A stretch of 64,000 nucleotides of DNA from Sipunculus nudus (taxonomy: Eukaryota > Annelida > Sipuncula > Golfingiida > Sipunculidae): NCBI GenBank assembly GCA_026874595.1, contig CM049307.1:52697370-52761369 (forward strand), given 5' to 3'. The notes below the pieces were generated by a model. The model worked only from the letters and a program-made list of their open reading frames with translations. It did not search any database and was not told where the DNA came from. Position 1 is the first letter of the stretch. Each line of letters begins with the position of its first letter. The translations under genes were made by a program, and so were the position numbers. Below, piece after piece: positions 40,701-51,334 of the stretch.

Positions 40701-43700
40701 TTATATATTTGATCGTATTTTTCTCCATTTTATATATTTGTTGGTATTTTTCTCTGTGTTATACATTTGTTGGTATTTTTCTCCATGTTATATATTTCTT
40801 GGTATTTTTCTTTATGTTATATATTTGTTCGTACTTTTCACTGTGTTATATATTTGTTCGTATTTTTCTGTATTTTATATATGTGTCAGTATTTTTCTCC
40901 TAATCAGGTGTGTTCCGGCTGTTTAATGGTGGTTACCCCGTTGGGAGAGAATTATTGATCAAGATTTTACACAGAACTTACCCAGAAGATAGTCAGGTGA
41001 TTCTTACCATTCATTTAAACCAATTCCTTAAGAAATGAATCCACTGATCATATAAATTCATATTGTATAATTAATTATACAGAATATACCCTGTCTAAAT
41101 TCATGCTTTGTTGCTATCTATGTTTAGATTTCTCACCATGACGAAAGTCTAATAATCATATAGTTAGGCCAAAAAAATAAAAGGTATGGTTCTCAGGCAC
41201 CGCCCACATCAATTTTAACCCCCCCCCCCCCCCCGGCATCAACAATTTTTATTTTGATATTTATCTTTCAAGAAGATAAATAATACAATTTATGTAGTGC
41301 TTTAATCTGTTTAGCAAAAAAAATTTCCCTCATCAAATGACATTTTTATTGAAACATACAAAAAAGGACAAAAATAAAGTACCGCCGCCTGCAGTCCTAA
41401 TTTATGAAAAAAGGCCCTGAGAACCAGGCCTTACTGTCCTTGTGGTAATGCACAATGTCTTTTGGAGTTACTGACAGACAGAATGTCAGATGATAGCTTT
41501 CTTGATTTTATGACAGGTGGCACCAGCTTCATTCACGTTCACGCTGCAGACATAAATGCTTATATCTCCAGACTCGTTTGACCAATCAGGAAAAAAATTT
41601 GACACAAATGTAGCCCTTGGATAGCTTTATAATATACACAAAAATGTTGGCTCCTCCTGCAGCCATTTTGCAGAGTGTCTATCTGTTTGTCTGCTGTGGG
41701 ATAAAATCACTCATATCTCTGCAGTGGTTTGACGTTTCAACCTGAAATTTTGCATGTGTATACATCTTGGATAGTTTCTCGTTCAAATAACAGGTGGCGC
41801 CACCTACAATCATGTTTACATGGCAGACTTCTAATATGTAACACACGTAACTCTATTTCCCCTTGCCTATCAATCCATGCCTCACTTAACCCGTCCTACT
41901 CTGATTTTGGCAGATACACGTAGTCGCTTGTGGACTACCCGTATTCTAGTTATCACACATGTGGAGGTCTAAGGGTAACTCGTTCCATAATTTTGGTGCA
42001 GCCACTGAAAAAGAACAATCACCATATGTTCTCATATGAGCAGCTGGTTGACACAGAAGATGCTGGTCACTGGAGAGTAAACTATGTGATGGCTGGTATG
42101 GCTGCACAAGCTCAGCAAGGTGGCTATGAGCACTACCCTTAACACGTGTGTTTGAGAGAAAATACTTTGAAGCTTATTCTCTGTGGCACAGGCAGCCAGT
42201 GGAGTTGCTGTAGGATGTCTGAGATACTGTCTCATTTACTTTCTTTACTACAATCTTGGCTGCAGTGTTGAGCACACACTGAAGCTTTTTCGTAACTGAT
42301 GCCGAGATATTAATCAGGAGCGAGTTACAGTTGTCAAGCCTAGATGTAATAAAAGTGTGCACAAGTTTTTCAGTTGCTTCTCTGGTGAGCATGTGTCTGA
42401 TGGCAGCAATGTTGTGCAGATGGAAGTATTAGGATTTGCACACAAACTTCACATGCTGCTCCATGTAACATTTATTATAATGCTTTGTATTATGCATACA
42501 AGGTTTATGGAGTATAAATATAAATTAGTACCCATAAGGCCAAAAAAAAGTATGATTCTCAGGCACTTTTTAAAAAATCAGTGTGGGCAGGTGATTTCTT
42601 TTTTTTTTACCCTTAGTATGTTTTGATAAAAATGTCATTTGATCAGGGAAAAGCATGAAAGTAACAGAATTTTCTGGCTTAACAGGTAAAAGCACTACAA
42701 AACAATAGAAATCTTATCAAGATTGGATTTTTCTATCTTCTTGAAAGATGAAAATAAAAATAAAAATATTTGATGCAGGGGATTAAACTTGATGCTGGCG
42801 TTGCCTGAGAATAATACCTTTTTTGGCCTAACCTGTGTATTTTTTGAGGAAACAATTAAATAAAATAAAATATCATATAGATATGAGGATTTAATAGGTA
42901 CTTCCATAGTTGTATGATTTCATCATTACCCGGTAGTTTTAAAAGCAAATTTTAACTTCCATGTAGGTGTATTATCACTCTTATCATTAAGTTGTATTAG
43001 AGATGAATATGATCTTAGAATGGTTTACATTGAATATCTTATCTATTCTTCTTGTGAAGCACACTTGATGTAATATTCAGTATAGAGCAATTTAAATCCT
43101 GTAATTATTTATATCATATGGGTGCACTGAATATTATGGTAAATGAAGTACTCAGTAACATTGGCACATGTACTTACCTAATGATATCTTCTTTTACAGC
43201 AATCTATCCGCCGGGTGGCTGATATATTTATGCAGCAGATGGATACCAGGAATAAAGGTAAGCACTACGAGTGTTTAATTATCAGGTAACAGGAGTTAGT
43301 GTTGTGAGGATATCCGTTTTTCATATTATAATAATGATATTAAGTTTACCGTAATATATCGTGAAATTGTTATATCAGTGTCAGGTGTGGTAACACTACT
43401 GACAATTGTGGTATGACCTGTCACTGGGATCAACTAAAAGCCAGCGAATCAGAGATTTGGAGAACTTGCTGTCAGCTTATTGACTGTTATAATTTTGAAC
43501 ATGCTTATATCCCATATTTTGATATTATAGAGATAAGTTCTCTCTAAAAATACATGTGACTAATTTAAATAAATATAATTCTTGAAAATTAATGTTTTCT
43601 TGACACACACAATCCTTTATATATGTCACTTTTGTCTGTCTTGTGTCCAGATGGCAAATGATTGGAACTATATTTGAATTGAAAGATTTAATATATTTAA

Positions 43701-46700
43701 AAAAAAATAAATTATTCCTCCACAGGTGTCAAAGAACCATCCAATTTTCAGATCAGTCCTGGTATGTTTTTGACAGTGCAATGTTCATACACTAGGCCAG
43801 TTTTAAATGTTTTGTCAACTAGCAGTCACTTTTCATCCACTATATTGATTTCAAAACTGTGTTTTAGCTGTTCTTTTGAATACTTATATATTTTAACATT
43901 TTTTATCATTATCATTTGCCAGATTATACTTTGGTATTGTGTGTAGAGTACATTTCATTATGATGCTACTTCTAACATTCTGGGTACTACTTTCATAACT
44001 TTGTTGATTTAGTCAGGATTTTTTTCTGGGTTTGTGTGGACATCACTTTAAAATTTTACATTTTTAGTACATGAAAATTTTATGCTGTGTGGACTTTTTG
44101 GGGATTATATCTGCTTTCTATCAGTAACACTTCTGTGGACTTTTGGGGACTATATCTGCTTTCTATCAGGAATTAACACTGTTGTGTGGACTTTTTATAA
44201 TACTATAATTGTCATCTATCTATAACTGTTTGTTGTGTAGATATTGGGGTGTTTACATTTGCTCAGAATCTCTATGATGACAGTATTTTTTCTCAGCTTG
44301 GTTAAGCCAATCACACATTCTCATCCTTTTTGCCAGCATAGTTGTTTTGTCAGTAGCAGGGCATGTTACGTACATACATGTTATGATCAGAAAATATAAA
44401 AAAATTGACAAAATGTTTTACAACATTAATATTTGTTTATATTCATTTATTTTCACACTATTTACATCAGTGATGTAGGACTTGAGTCCGGATTTAAACT
44501 CGAGTCCAATTTTTTAGGGACTTGTACTCAGACTTTAACTCAATTTAAGGGTCCTGGACTCAGACTCTGAGGTAAGGACTCAAGAAATCAGTCCGAGTCC
44601 ATCTCAAGTCTAATAAAAAAAAATACTGTTATGTATTATAAAGATATATGTACATGTACAACTACAAACAGAATATTACAAAATACCAACACAATATGTG
44701 GCAAGCTTTGCTCAGCATCAGGAGCTATAAATGTAATTAACCACCAAAAGTAAAAGTATGTGTGAACGAACTTAAATATGTACATGATAATCTGAAATTT
44801 CCATTTTAAATTGCATTTTCAGGATATCAGACTGAGACTTGGATTCAGGTCCAAAATGACAGAGACTCGAAGAAGGTTGACTTTTGACTAGAAACCCAAG
44901 GACTCGGACTTGGACTCGAGTGGCCGTGACTCGGACTTGCACTCGGACTTGGATGGTGTGGACTTGACTACCTCACTGATTAACATATTTTCATAAAATC
45001 CAAATTCAGACCAGTAATAATATAAACCGTACTTATCATAGGGTTACTCCAATCTCATTCATTATATAAACAGAAGTCAGAATAATTGAAAACTAGACTC
45101 TTCTAGAGCAGAAACTGGTACTATCAGATGACACATCACTTTGCCCAGTCCATGAAGAACAAGATTTTTAATGACAAATTAATAAGGAATCTCAGTTTGA
45201 AATTTTTTTTATGATCTGGTTTTGCTTATAACAGGAGACACAAAGCAGTCATACTTTGTAGACTTTGTGATGATCTTGTCTTTATTTATAACAGGAGATA
45301 CAGAGGAGTCACCGTTTGTTAATTTTTTTTATTATTCATTATTTGTTTTTAGCAGGAGAAATAGAGGAGCCTAATTTAGTAGACTTTGTGATGATCTTGT
45401 TCATATTTATAACAAGAGAAATAGAGGAGTCACAGTTTGTTGACTTTGTTATGATCTTGTCTTTATTAATAACAAGAGAGATAGAGGAGTCACAGTTTGC
45501 AGACTTTGTGATGACCTTGTCTTTATTTATAACAGGAGAGATAGAGGAGTCGCAGTTTGAAGTGTTTGTGATGATCTTGGCTTTATTTATAACAGGAGAG
45601 ATAGAGGAGTCACAGTTTGTAGACTTTGTGATGATCTTGTCTTCATTTATAACAAGAGAGATAGAGGAGTCACAATTTGTAGACTTTGAGATGAGCTTGT
45701 CTATATTTATAACAAGAGAGATAGAGGAGTCACAGTTTGTAGACTTTGTGATGCCCTTTTCTTTATTAATAACAGGAGAGATTGAGGAGTCACAGTTTGT
45801 AGACTTTGTGGTGATCTTGTCTTTATTTATAACAAGAGAGATTGAGGAGTCATGGTTTGTATACTTTGTGGTGATCTTGTCTTTATTTATAACAAGAGAG
45901 ATAGAGGAGTCAGAGTTTGTAGACTTTGTGGTGATCTTGTCTTTATTTATAACAAGAGAGATAGAGGAGTCAGAGTTTGTAGACTTTGTGATGACCTTGT
46001 CTTTATTTATAACAGGAGAGATAGAGGAGTCACAGTTTGTAGACTTTGTGGTGATCTTGTCTATATTTATAACAAGAGAGATAGAGGAGTCAGAGTTTGT
46101 AGACTTTGTGGTGATCTTGTCTATATTTATAACAAGAGAGATAGAGGAGTCACAGTTTGTAGACTTTGTGATGATCTTGTCTATATTTATAACAAGAGAG
46201 ATAGAGGAGTCAGAGTTTGTAGACTTTGTGGTGATCTTGTCTATATTTATAACAGGAGAGATTGAGGAGTCATGGTTTGTATACTTTGTGGTGATCTTGT
46301 CTTTATTTATAACAAGAGAGATAGAGGAGTCAGAGTTTGTAGACTTTGTGATGCCCTTTTCTTTATTTATAACAGGAGAGATAGAGGAGTCACAGTTTGT
46401 AGACTTTGTGGTGATCATGTCTATATTTATAACAAGAGAGATTGAGGAGTCATGGTTTGTATACTTTGTGGTGATCTTGTCTTTATTTATAACAAGAGAG
46501 ATAGAGGAGTCACATTTTGTAGACTTTGTGGTGATCTTGTCTTTATTTATAACAAGAGAGATAGAGGAGTCAGAGTTTGTAGACTTTGTGATGACCTTGT
46601 CTTTATTTATAACAGGAGAGATAGAGGAGTCACAGTTTGTAGACTTTGTGGTGATCTTGTCTATATTTATAACAAGAGAGATAGGGGAGTCAGAGTTTGT

Positions 46701-47274
46701 AGACTTTGTGGTGATCTTGTCTATATTTATAACAAGAGAGATAGAGGAGTCAGAGTTTGTAGACTTTGTGATGACCTTGTCCTTATTTTTAACAGGAGAT
46801 AGAGGAATCACAGTTTGAAGTGTTGTGATGATCTTGGCTTTATTTATAACAGGAGAGATAGAGGAGTCACAGTTTGTAGACTTTGTGATGAGTCTTCCCA
46901 GGGACACAGTGAATGCTCTGATGGAGTTCCATGTGGTCCCTCAAGAAATTAATGCTGAGGCTCACAGGGCATTCACAGCCTTCTCACATCAGTCACAAGT
47001 AGGTGTAACTGGAGTTGAAATATATTAAAATTCTGAAATATATAGAAAATTTAACATATAAAAGCAAAATAGAAATGTAAGATGACTGTACATATTGAAA
47101 AATGGACAAAATAAGGGGAAAATTGTAACAGACAGTAACTTTGTATTTTAAGTACAGAAGAGTACAAGTAGGGGAAATATTTGTTACCTGTCTGGAGGTT
47201 TTGAATATAAATACTTATTGTTAGTGCGATTTGCTAGTCTTAAAATACTTAATTATAATTGATATAACAATAGT

Positions 47275-47308
<34 letters not shown>

Positions 47309-49348
47309 TAATAATTGATCCTGTTTTTCTTTATTTTAATGACATTGAAGTAATTTATGGACAACATGTTTACTTCACTGACCTAATCTACAGCCGTATG
47401 ATATTTGCAGCAGCCTTACAAAGAAAGCTCTCGTCAGATACCAACAGATGGCATACTCCAAAGGATCGCAGAAAAGGCCTCCTCCAGAGACTGGCTGGTG
47501 CTGGCTAACAAGCTGGGCTACACTGCTGAGGACATCCAGGAATTTGAGCACTTGAATCCAGCTGACCCTACAGGCCAGGTGAGTGCTACATCTTTAATAT
47601 ACCCTTTGTGGATTGGTTTCTGTGGGGTACAGCATAGCCTCTAGTTGGTTCATATTTCTTCAGAGGAAAGGTGAGGTTATTCATTGTTGGCCCCCACCCA
47701 GAGTGAAAGCTTTGCAGGCTTAATTGGAAGACTGTGTCCAACAGTTATATTTCACCCACAGATAATTCAAATTTTTTTCAGACCCTGGTTATTTTTTTTC
47801 AGACCCTGGTTTGACCTGGCTTCTTAACAAAACTGGCTTCTATTTACGGCCTGTTTTTATTAAAAAAGATAAATTAACATGCTTGTCAGACAAAACTTAA
47901 AGAAGAATACGTCAAAACAGTAACCTGTGACTGCCGGTCACTACTTGGGGACACAAATTGAAAACATCGCTGGTACACAAGACTGTGTTTATGAAATTTC
48001 CTTAGATGCCATTTCATCAGATGCAGTCTCTACAATCACGCACCATAGTAAGAATTTTTTTGGGAATCACAGCAAGAGATTGCAGTTGTCCACAGAAATC
48101 ATTCCAGTGTTTCATGTGGCTATTCCATTTATTTTACACCACATCACATGCAGTTGGTAACATTGTTTCCCTCTGGGCACAGGGTGGCTCTTCCATCGAA
48201 ATATATGGGATTTGTACATATAACCGCAACTCATTTTCATGACACTTTCCTGTGTGATCAAGGAAATATGGTATGGTACACAGTACACATCCAAGAACTG
48301 CTTGTTCAGTGCCCTAATTCTGGCGGAGGTTAGGATTAATGTGTGCTTTGTAATTTGAAACCAAAATGGAATTCTACTGAATTACACTGTCCTCAGTTAA
48401 GGAAGCATCCCTGGCAAAATCCTCTAAATTTAAAATCAAACAAAAGGCAGTTTCAGATGAAGATTAGACCCCATAAAATATATATCATATTAAACCTGGT
48501 ATAGAGCTCTTTCTAATGATACATGAATTTAGGAAATTGACATACATACATTTTTAAATTAAACATTTTTAACAAATTTTAAATTTTAAAATGGTACATA
48601 TTTTTAAGCAACCAGTAAAAGCAAACCACCTTTTAATGGGCTAATATCATACTGCATTACAGTATCTCTCAAGTTGTTTTTTTTTTTTTTTCCTCTACCA
48701 TGTTTCTTTCATGTCTATAAATGAAATTTGAATTTTCTTATTGAATCAAATTAAAAATTTCAATTTTAAGTTAGAAAGAAACGTGATACAGGAAAAACAA
48801 AAAAAAATGATCTTTAAGCTAAGTATTTACATCTACAGATTTCCATTTTGGTTTAGGACTACATGCAAGGATGGTAGCACTCGCTTCCTGTCATTTTAGT
48901 TTATATTCTGATGTCACCCAGGCCCAGTGTCTACAGCACCTGCAGGTCCTGGGTGTTTAATCATCCCCATTGGTGGGCCATAACACCAAGGAACCTCCCA
49001 AAGACACACTCATTTCTAAGCGATATACTGCTGTGGGGCACAGCCTTCCCATTTAGCTTGCAGAGCCCTTACCCTGGCTCAGGGCTGACTGTGAAAATCT
49101 CACTGCTCCTCAGCTGAGATTTGAACTCACAATCTTACATCTTTGAGCCCTTGTTACCCCTGAGCCACAGAAACATAGACTGAAAATGGGGTTTATAGAG
49201 TGTATAAATTATGTTTCCTGTGCTGTAGGTATACAGCATGTTGACAGCCTGGAGAGACAGAGAGAGACAGCAAGCCTACTCAGGAACCCTGGAGAAGGCT
49301 CTCAGAGACAGCAACATGAATGACATAGCCATCATGTTACACCCATAA
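37738..49348 (+). CDS. Calcineurin-B-like EF-hand protein with C-terminal Death domain (9 exons)
   Basis: Coding exons, all joining in phase with GT/AG junctions: 37738-37846, 38470-38594, 40100-40202, 40908-40996, 43200-43257, 43726-43761, 46853-46998, 47411-47578, 49229-49348 (stop TAA). The total is 954 nt, or 317 aa. The start MGAYAS fits the N-myristoylation consensus (Gly2, Ser6), as in calcineurin B and CHP. Residues about 38-110 resemble the first EF-hand pair (RLWIRFKQL...RDGVL; PDGSIAFETFL), with degenerate Ca2+ ligands. Residues about 112-205 resemble the second pair (FRLFNGGYPVGRELL; DTRNKG ... GEIEESQFVDFV). Residues about 235-312 form a Death domain (DWLVLANKLGYTAEDIQEFE, VYSMLTAWRDRE, LEKALRDSNMNDIA). 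I infer a membrane-tethered adaptor in death-fold signalling. I know no named vertebrate orthologue. Confidence 0.85.
38561..39153 (+). repeat. Tandem array of the exon 2 donor junction, about 44-47 bp unit
   Basis: About 13 copies, plus one partial, of a unit holding the last 12 codons of exon 2 and the donor with its first intronic bases ('cagttaacagtgatgtcttcatgaaaaat|gtaagcttaaac'). The first copy is in the exon (donor at 38595). Eleven or so copies keep GT at the donor position; at least two have lost it (aaatataagc near 38931, aatttaagc near 39101). The unit also ends in 'aaccag', a weak acceptor-like AG. The frame of exon 2 stays open only to a TGA at 38736, so the far donors cannot give a productive transcript if read from exon 2. 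Confidence 0.9.
40458..40907 (+). repeat. 29-bp intronic tandem array ending at the exon 4 acceptor
   Basis: About 15 diverged copies of a unit 'tttctctatgttatatatttgttggtatt' run right up to the acceptor. The last unit begins with the pyrimidine tract that precedes TAATCAG at 40901-40907. Thus the polypyrimidine stretch of the functional acceptor is itself one repeat copy. Hydrophobic open frames across this array come from the repeat and are not genes. Confidence 0.85.
41940..42480 (-). pseudogene. Degenerate LINE remnant (RT C-terminal region)
   Basis: On the minus strand, pieces of the region downstream of the polymerase domain of a CR1/L2-type LINE are readable in changing frames. They are REATEKLVHTFITSRLDNCN (42.33-42.39 kb), then LQQLHWLPVPQRISFKVF (about 42.18-42.23 kb), then HMRTYGDCSFSVAAPKLWNE near 41.96-42.04 kb. 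These match the well-known order of that region. At least one frameshift and stops separate the pieces, and no catalytic FADD block is present. It lies in intron 4 of the EF-hand/Death gene, antisense to it. Confidence 0.75.
43726..43761 (+). other. 36-nt candidate microexon inside the last EF-hand loop
   Basis: It has a strong acceptor (pyrimidine tract, CCACAG at 43725) and donor (G|GTATGT at 43762). It is phase 1 on both sides, so inclusion adds 12 residues (VKEPSNFQISP plus the split Gly) without changing the frame. With it, the loop DTRNKG is separated from GEIEESQ. If skipped, exon 5 joins exon 7 to give DTRNKGEIEESQ, with Gly at loop position 6 and Ile at position 8, as in an EF-hand. 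Expression is not proven. Confidence 0.6.
43960..44240 (+). repeat. Three-copy repeat of about 70 bp in intron 6
   Basis: The phrase 'tgtggacttttnggggaytatatctgctttctatcag' occurs twice almost identically, with a third decayed copy ('gtgtggactttttataatac') following. Confidence 0.6.
44468..44978. mobile_element. Non-autonomous hAT-type transposon with 8-bp target duplication
   Basis: The left end CAGTGATGTAGGACTTGAG and right end CAAGTCCACACC.. complement each other as TIRs (CAGTGRKGTAG). The flanks ATTTACAT (44460-44467) and ATTAACAT (44979-44986) match at 7 of 8 positions, the target duplication size of hAT elements. The 511-bp interior repeats 'gactcggacttgnactcgag'-like phrases and is non-coding. 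It lies in intron 6 of the EF-hand/Death gene. Confidence 0.75.
45187..46892 (+). repeat. 60-bp tandem array of the exon 7 acceptor junction (28 acceptors)
   Basis: The unit comprises the end of the pyrimidine tract, the acceptor and the first 35 or so bases of exon 7 (tttatttataacag|GAGAGATAGAGGAGTC...TTTGTGATG). It repeats with exact 60-bp period from 45361 to 46800 and less regularly before that. The last copy runs into the real exon at 46853. Of 28 junction copies, 12 read CAGG (acceptor in the productive position) and 16 read CAAG, which moves AG by one base. Because 60 is a multiple of three, long open frames exist on both strands (about 500 codons each). They are repeat artefacts and stop before the true exon (stop at 46816-46818 on +). 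Higher-order blocks of units are visible. Confidence 0.95.
47276..47312 (+). repeat. (AAT)n microsatellite
   Basis: About 12 AAT triplets in intron 7 of the EF-hand/Death gene. Confidence 0.9.
48905..49172 (-). mobile_element. tRNA-derived SINE (antisense, in last intron)
   Basis: On the minus strand the element starts near 49172 with a pol III box A-like stretch (TGGCTCAGGGGTAA, 49167-49154). About 30 nt further a box B-like GAGTTCAAATCTC (about 49128-49116) follows, at the spacing seen in tRNAs. A GC-richer body continues to about 48905. The composition stands out from the AT-rich intron. The 3' end and SINE family are not resolved. Confidence 0.6.
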
Positions 49349-49638
49349 TTCATCACTGTGGTCTCCCTGTCCCTGTTCAGCCATGGAGGGCAAGTGGACC
49401 ACATGAGTGCAAACCTGAGCCACTTCTTCCAGTGTTGCCACTGGAATTTATCAGCCTTTATTACAGCTGGCTGGTAAGAAAACACAAAAAGTGGCAGACT
49501 TTTCACCCATGAGAGCCAAATGGAAAATCTATAGAGGTGTTTAGCAGGCCACCTTTGGCAAGAAACCTAAATATAATCAAATTTTTTTTAACCAAAAAAT
49601 ACATTATCAATATAATTACCATAACTATATTAGTTGGT

Positions 49639-49641
<3 letters not shown>

Positions 49642-49693
<52 letters not shown>
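49642..49693 (+). repeat. (TA)n microsatellite
   Basis: About 26 uninterrupted TA dinucleotides. Confidence 0.95.
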
Positions 49694-49697
<4 letters not shown>

Positions 49698-49959
49698 TTA
49701 AATTAATATTCCATCCTTCACGTCATCACTAATGGTTATTTGTCTTCAAAACAAATATATCTACAGAGTTTCATTGTATTCTGATTAAGTGCATTATTTC
49801 TTGCGAGAATGTGTGGTTTGTTGTTTCCTGATTTTTCAGTGCATTGTTATATTGATCTATGGAGGTGCGCTGATATTATTGATGTCCCTGATAGGTTCAA
49901 TCTTCATAAAGTGGTATAAAAGGCTTAGCAAAGTTCAGTTTCACAACTAGCATCATACT

Positions 49960-50155
49960 GACACTCTGGCATTAAGACCAGATTACTGGCGCCAGAGTGT
50001 CATGACATCTACATCTGAGGATCGCATTATAATGGCTTATGAAGATGCAAATATTTTCGTCATTTCTGACAACGTCATGACATCTATGTCTGAGGATTGC
50101 ATTATAATGGCTTATGAAGATGCAAATATTTTCTTCATTTCTGACAACGCTTCAT
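49960..50155 (+). repeat. Inverted repeat followed by a 78-bp direct duplication
   Basis: GACACTCTGGC (49960-49970) pairs perfectly with GCCAGAGTGTC (49991-50001). Directly after it, a unit with 'atgacatctacatctgaggatygcattataatggcttatgaagatgcaaatattttc' occurs twice, 78 bp apart (from about 50000 and 50078), with very few differences. The duplication keeps one reading frame open (50002-50202 +), but nothing shows it is coding. Confidence 0.7.
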
Positions 50156-51334
50156 GGGCTACAGGTGCACTGTCAATCAACATAAACCAGACCATCCGTT
50201 AGCATTTTTTGTGTACTTTCTAATAATACCAAATATGACCGAGAAAAGTTCCTGTTTAACCCAGCACATTGGTAAACCCCTAGGCATGTTTGTTGAATTT
50301 ATGACTGCATGAACACAAGCATGGCTCGCATGGTTAACAGGACGCAGGCAACTTGCAGGCGACACAGGAAATGACCCGTGTCCATGGAGACGGTGCTTCA
50401 GTTTGGGTTGCGAGCTCACATATATACTATTGTGTTTATTCACTATTCTAAGCATAATATTGAAATTATGGGCCGTTTACCACAATATGAATGCAACCAA
50501 ATGCAAGACCACTGCGATACATTCCTCCATATTACTAGTATCACGACTAGCCCAATTATCCGATTGCCTACTGAGTCGGGTTGTCCCGGCTATTTCACAA
50601 CTCACCTGGATGACATGGAAACCTCCCAGTCTATTTGCTATTTTTGTTGTCATCAATTTATTTGTGTTATTTGAAACATACCTGGTCATACCATTTCTTG
50701 TGATATAATCACACATGAGATACATTGTAACTATCCAAGGAGTTGTGGGGGGGGGGGGGGGACAAATAATTCCTCATATAGACAAAAGTTTATATTGTTA
50801 AGTGTATGTTATATTTGCATGTTAGTCATCCTGTTAATGAACCATGGGATGTTAATCATCAAATTCATCATAATCAACTCATAGAATGTAACCAATGTAT
50901 CCAATATATACATTTACATGTATATTTGTTAATATAGGCTTTGCATGTATAAACAAATTTGTATTTTTGTAAAACATATCACTAGTACTACTTGTATTTT
51001 TAGATGACTGATTGCTTATATATAAGCTGTGATAACTTTTTTTTATGATTAATTTATAATTGTATTTGCTTGTCTAATCATACCTTTTCTAATTCTGTAA
51101 ATCTTATCAGCAATGATAATATCAGAATGCTTGTTATTGAATGAAAAATTAAACAAATGCAAAAAAAAAAACAGGAAGTCTGTATTATTTACTGTATACA
51201 TTTATTCAGAATAAAATTGTGATTTCACAGAAATCAACAGCTTTTCTCATTTTTTTTAAATCATATGCTTCTCATATATATGACAGTATATGAAGTGAAT
51301 TACAATTTCATTTTCAAGGAAGCAATAAATTTTT

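Larger units (their letters stand above)
49349..51334. other. 3' flank of the EF-hand/Death gene, non-coding
   Basis: Contains the probable 3' UTR (end not fixed), a long (TA)n at 49642-49693, an 11-bp perfect inverted repeat, a 78-bp direct duplication at about 50 kb, and a G-run at about 50747-50761. No gene recognised. Confidence 0.45.

Noticed and set aside
40582..40958. Hydrophobic 114-, 93- and 63-codon frames resembling membrane peptides
   Set aside because: They are translations of the T-rich 29-bp tandem repeat in intron 3.
45187..46892. CRISPR-like regular array
   Set aside because: Units are directly abutting 60-bp repeats without unique spacers, in a eukaryotic intron.
45316..46907. 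Reading frames of about 500 codons on + and 522 on -, looking like a 20-aa repeat protein
   Set aside because: Both arise because the 60-bp repeat is a multiple of three and happens to lack stops. Each unit contains an intron end and acceptor, and the + frame stops before the true exon.
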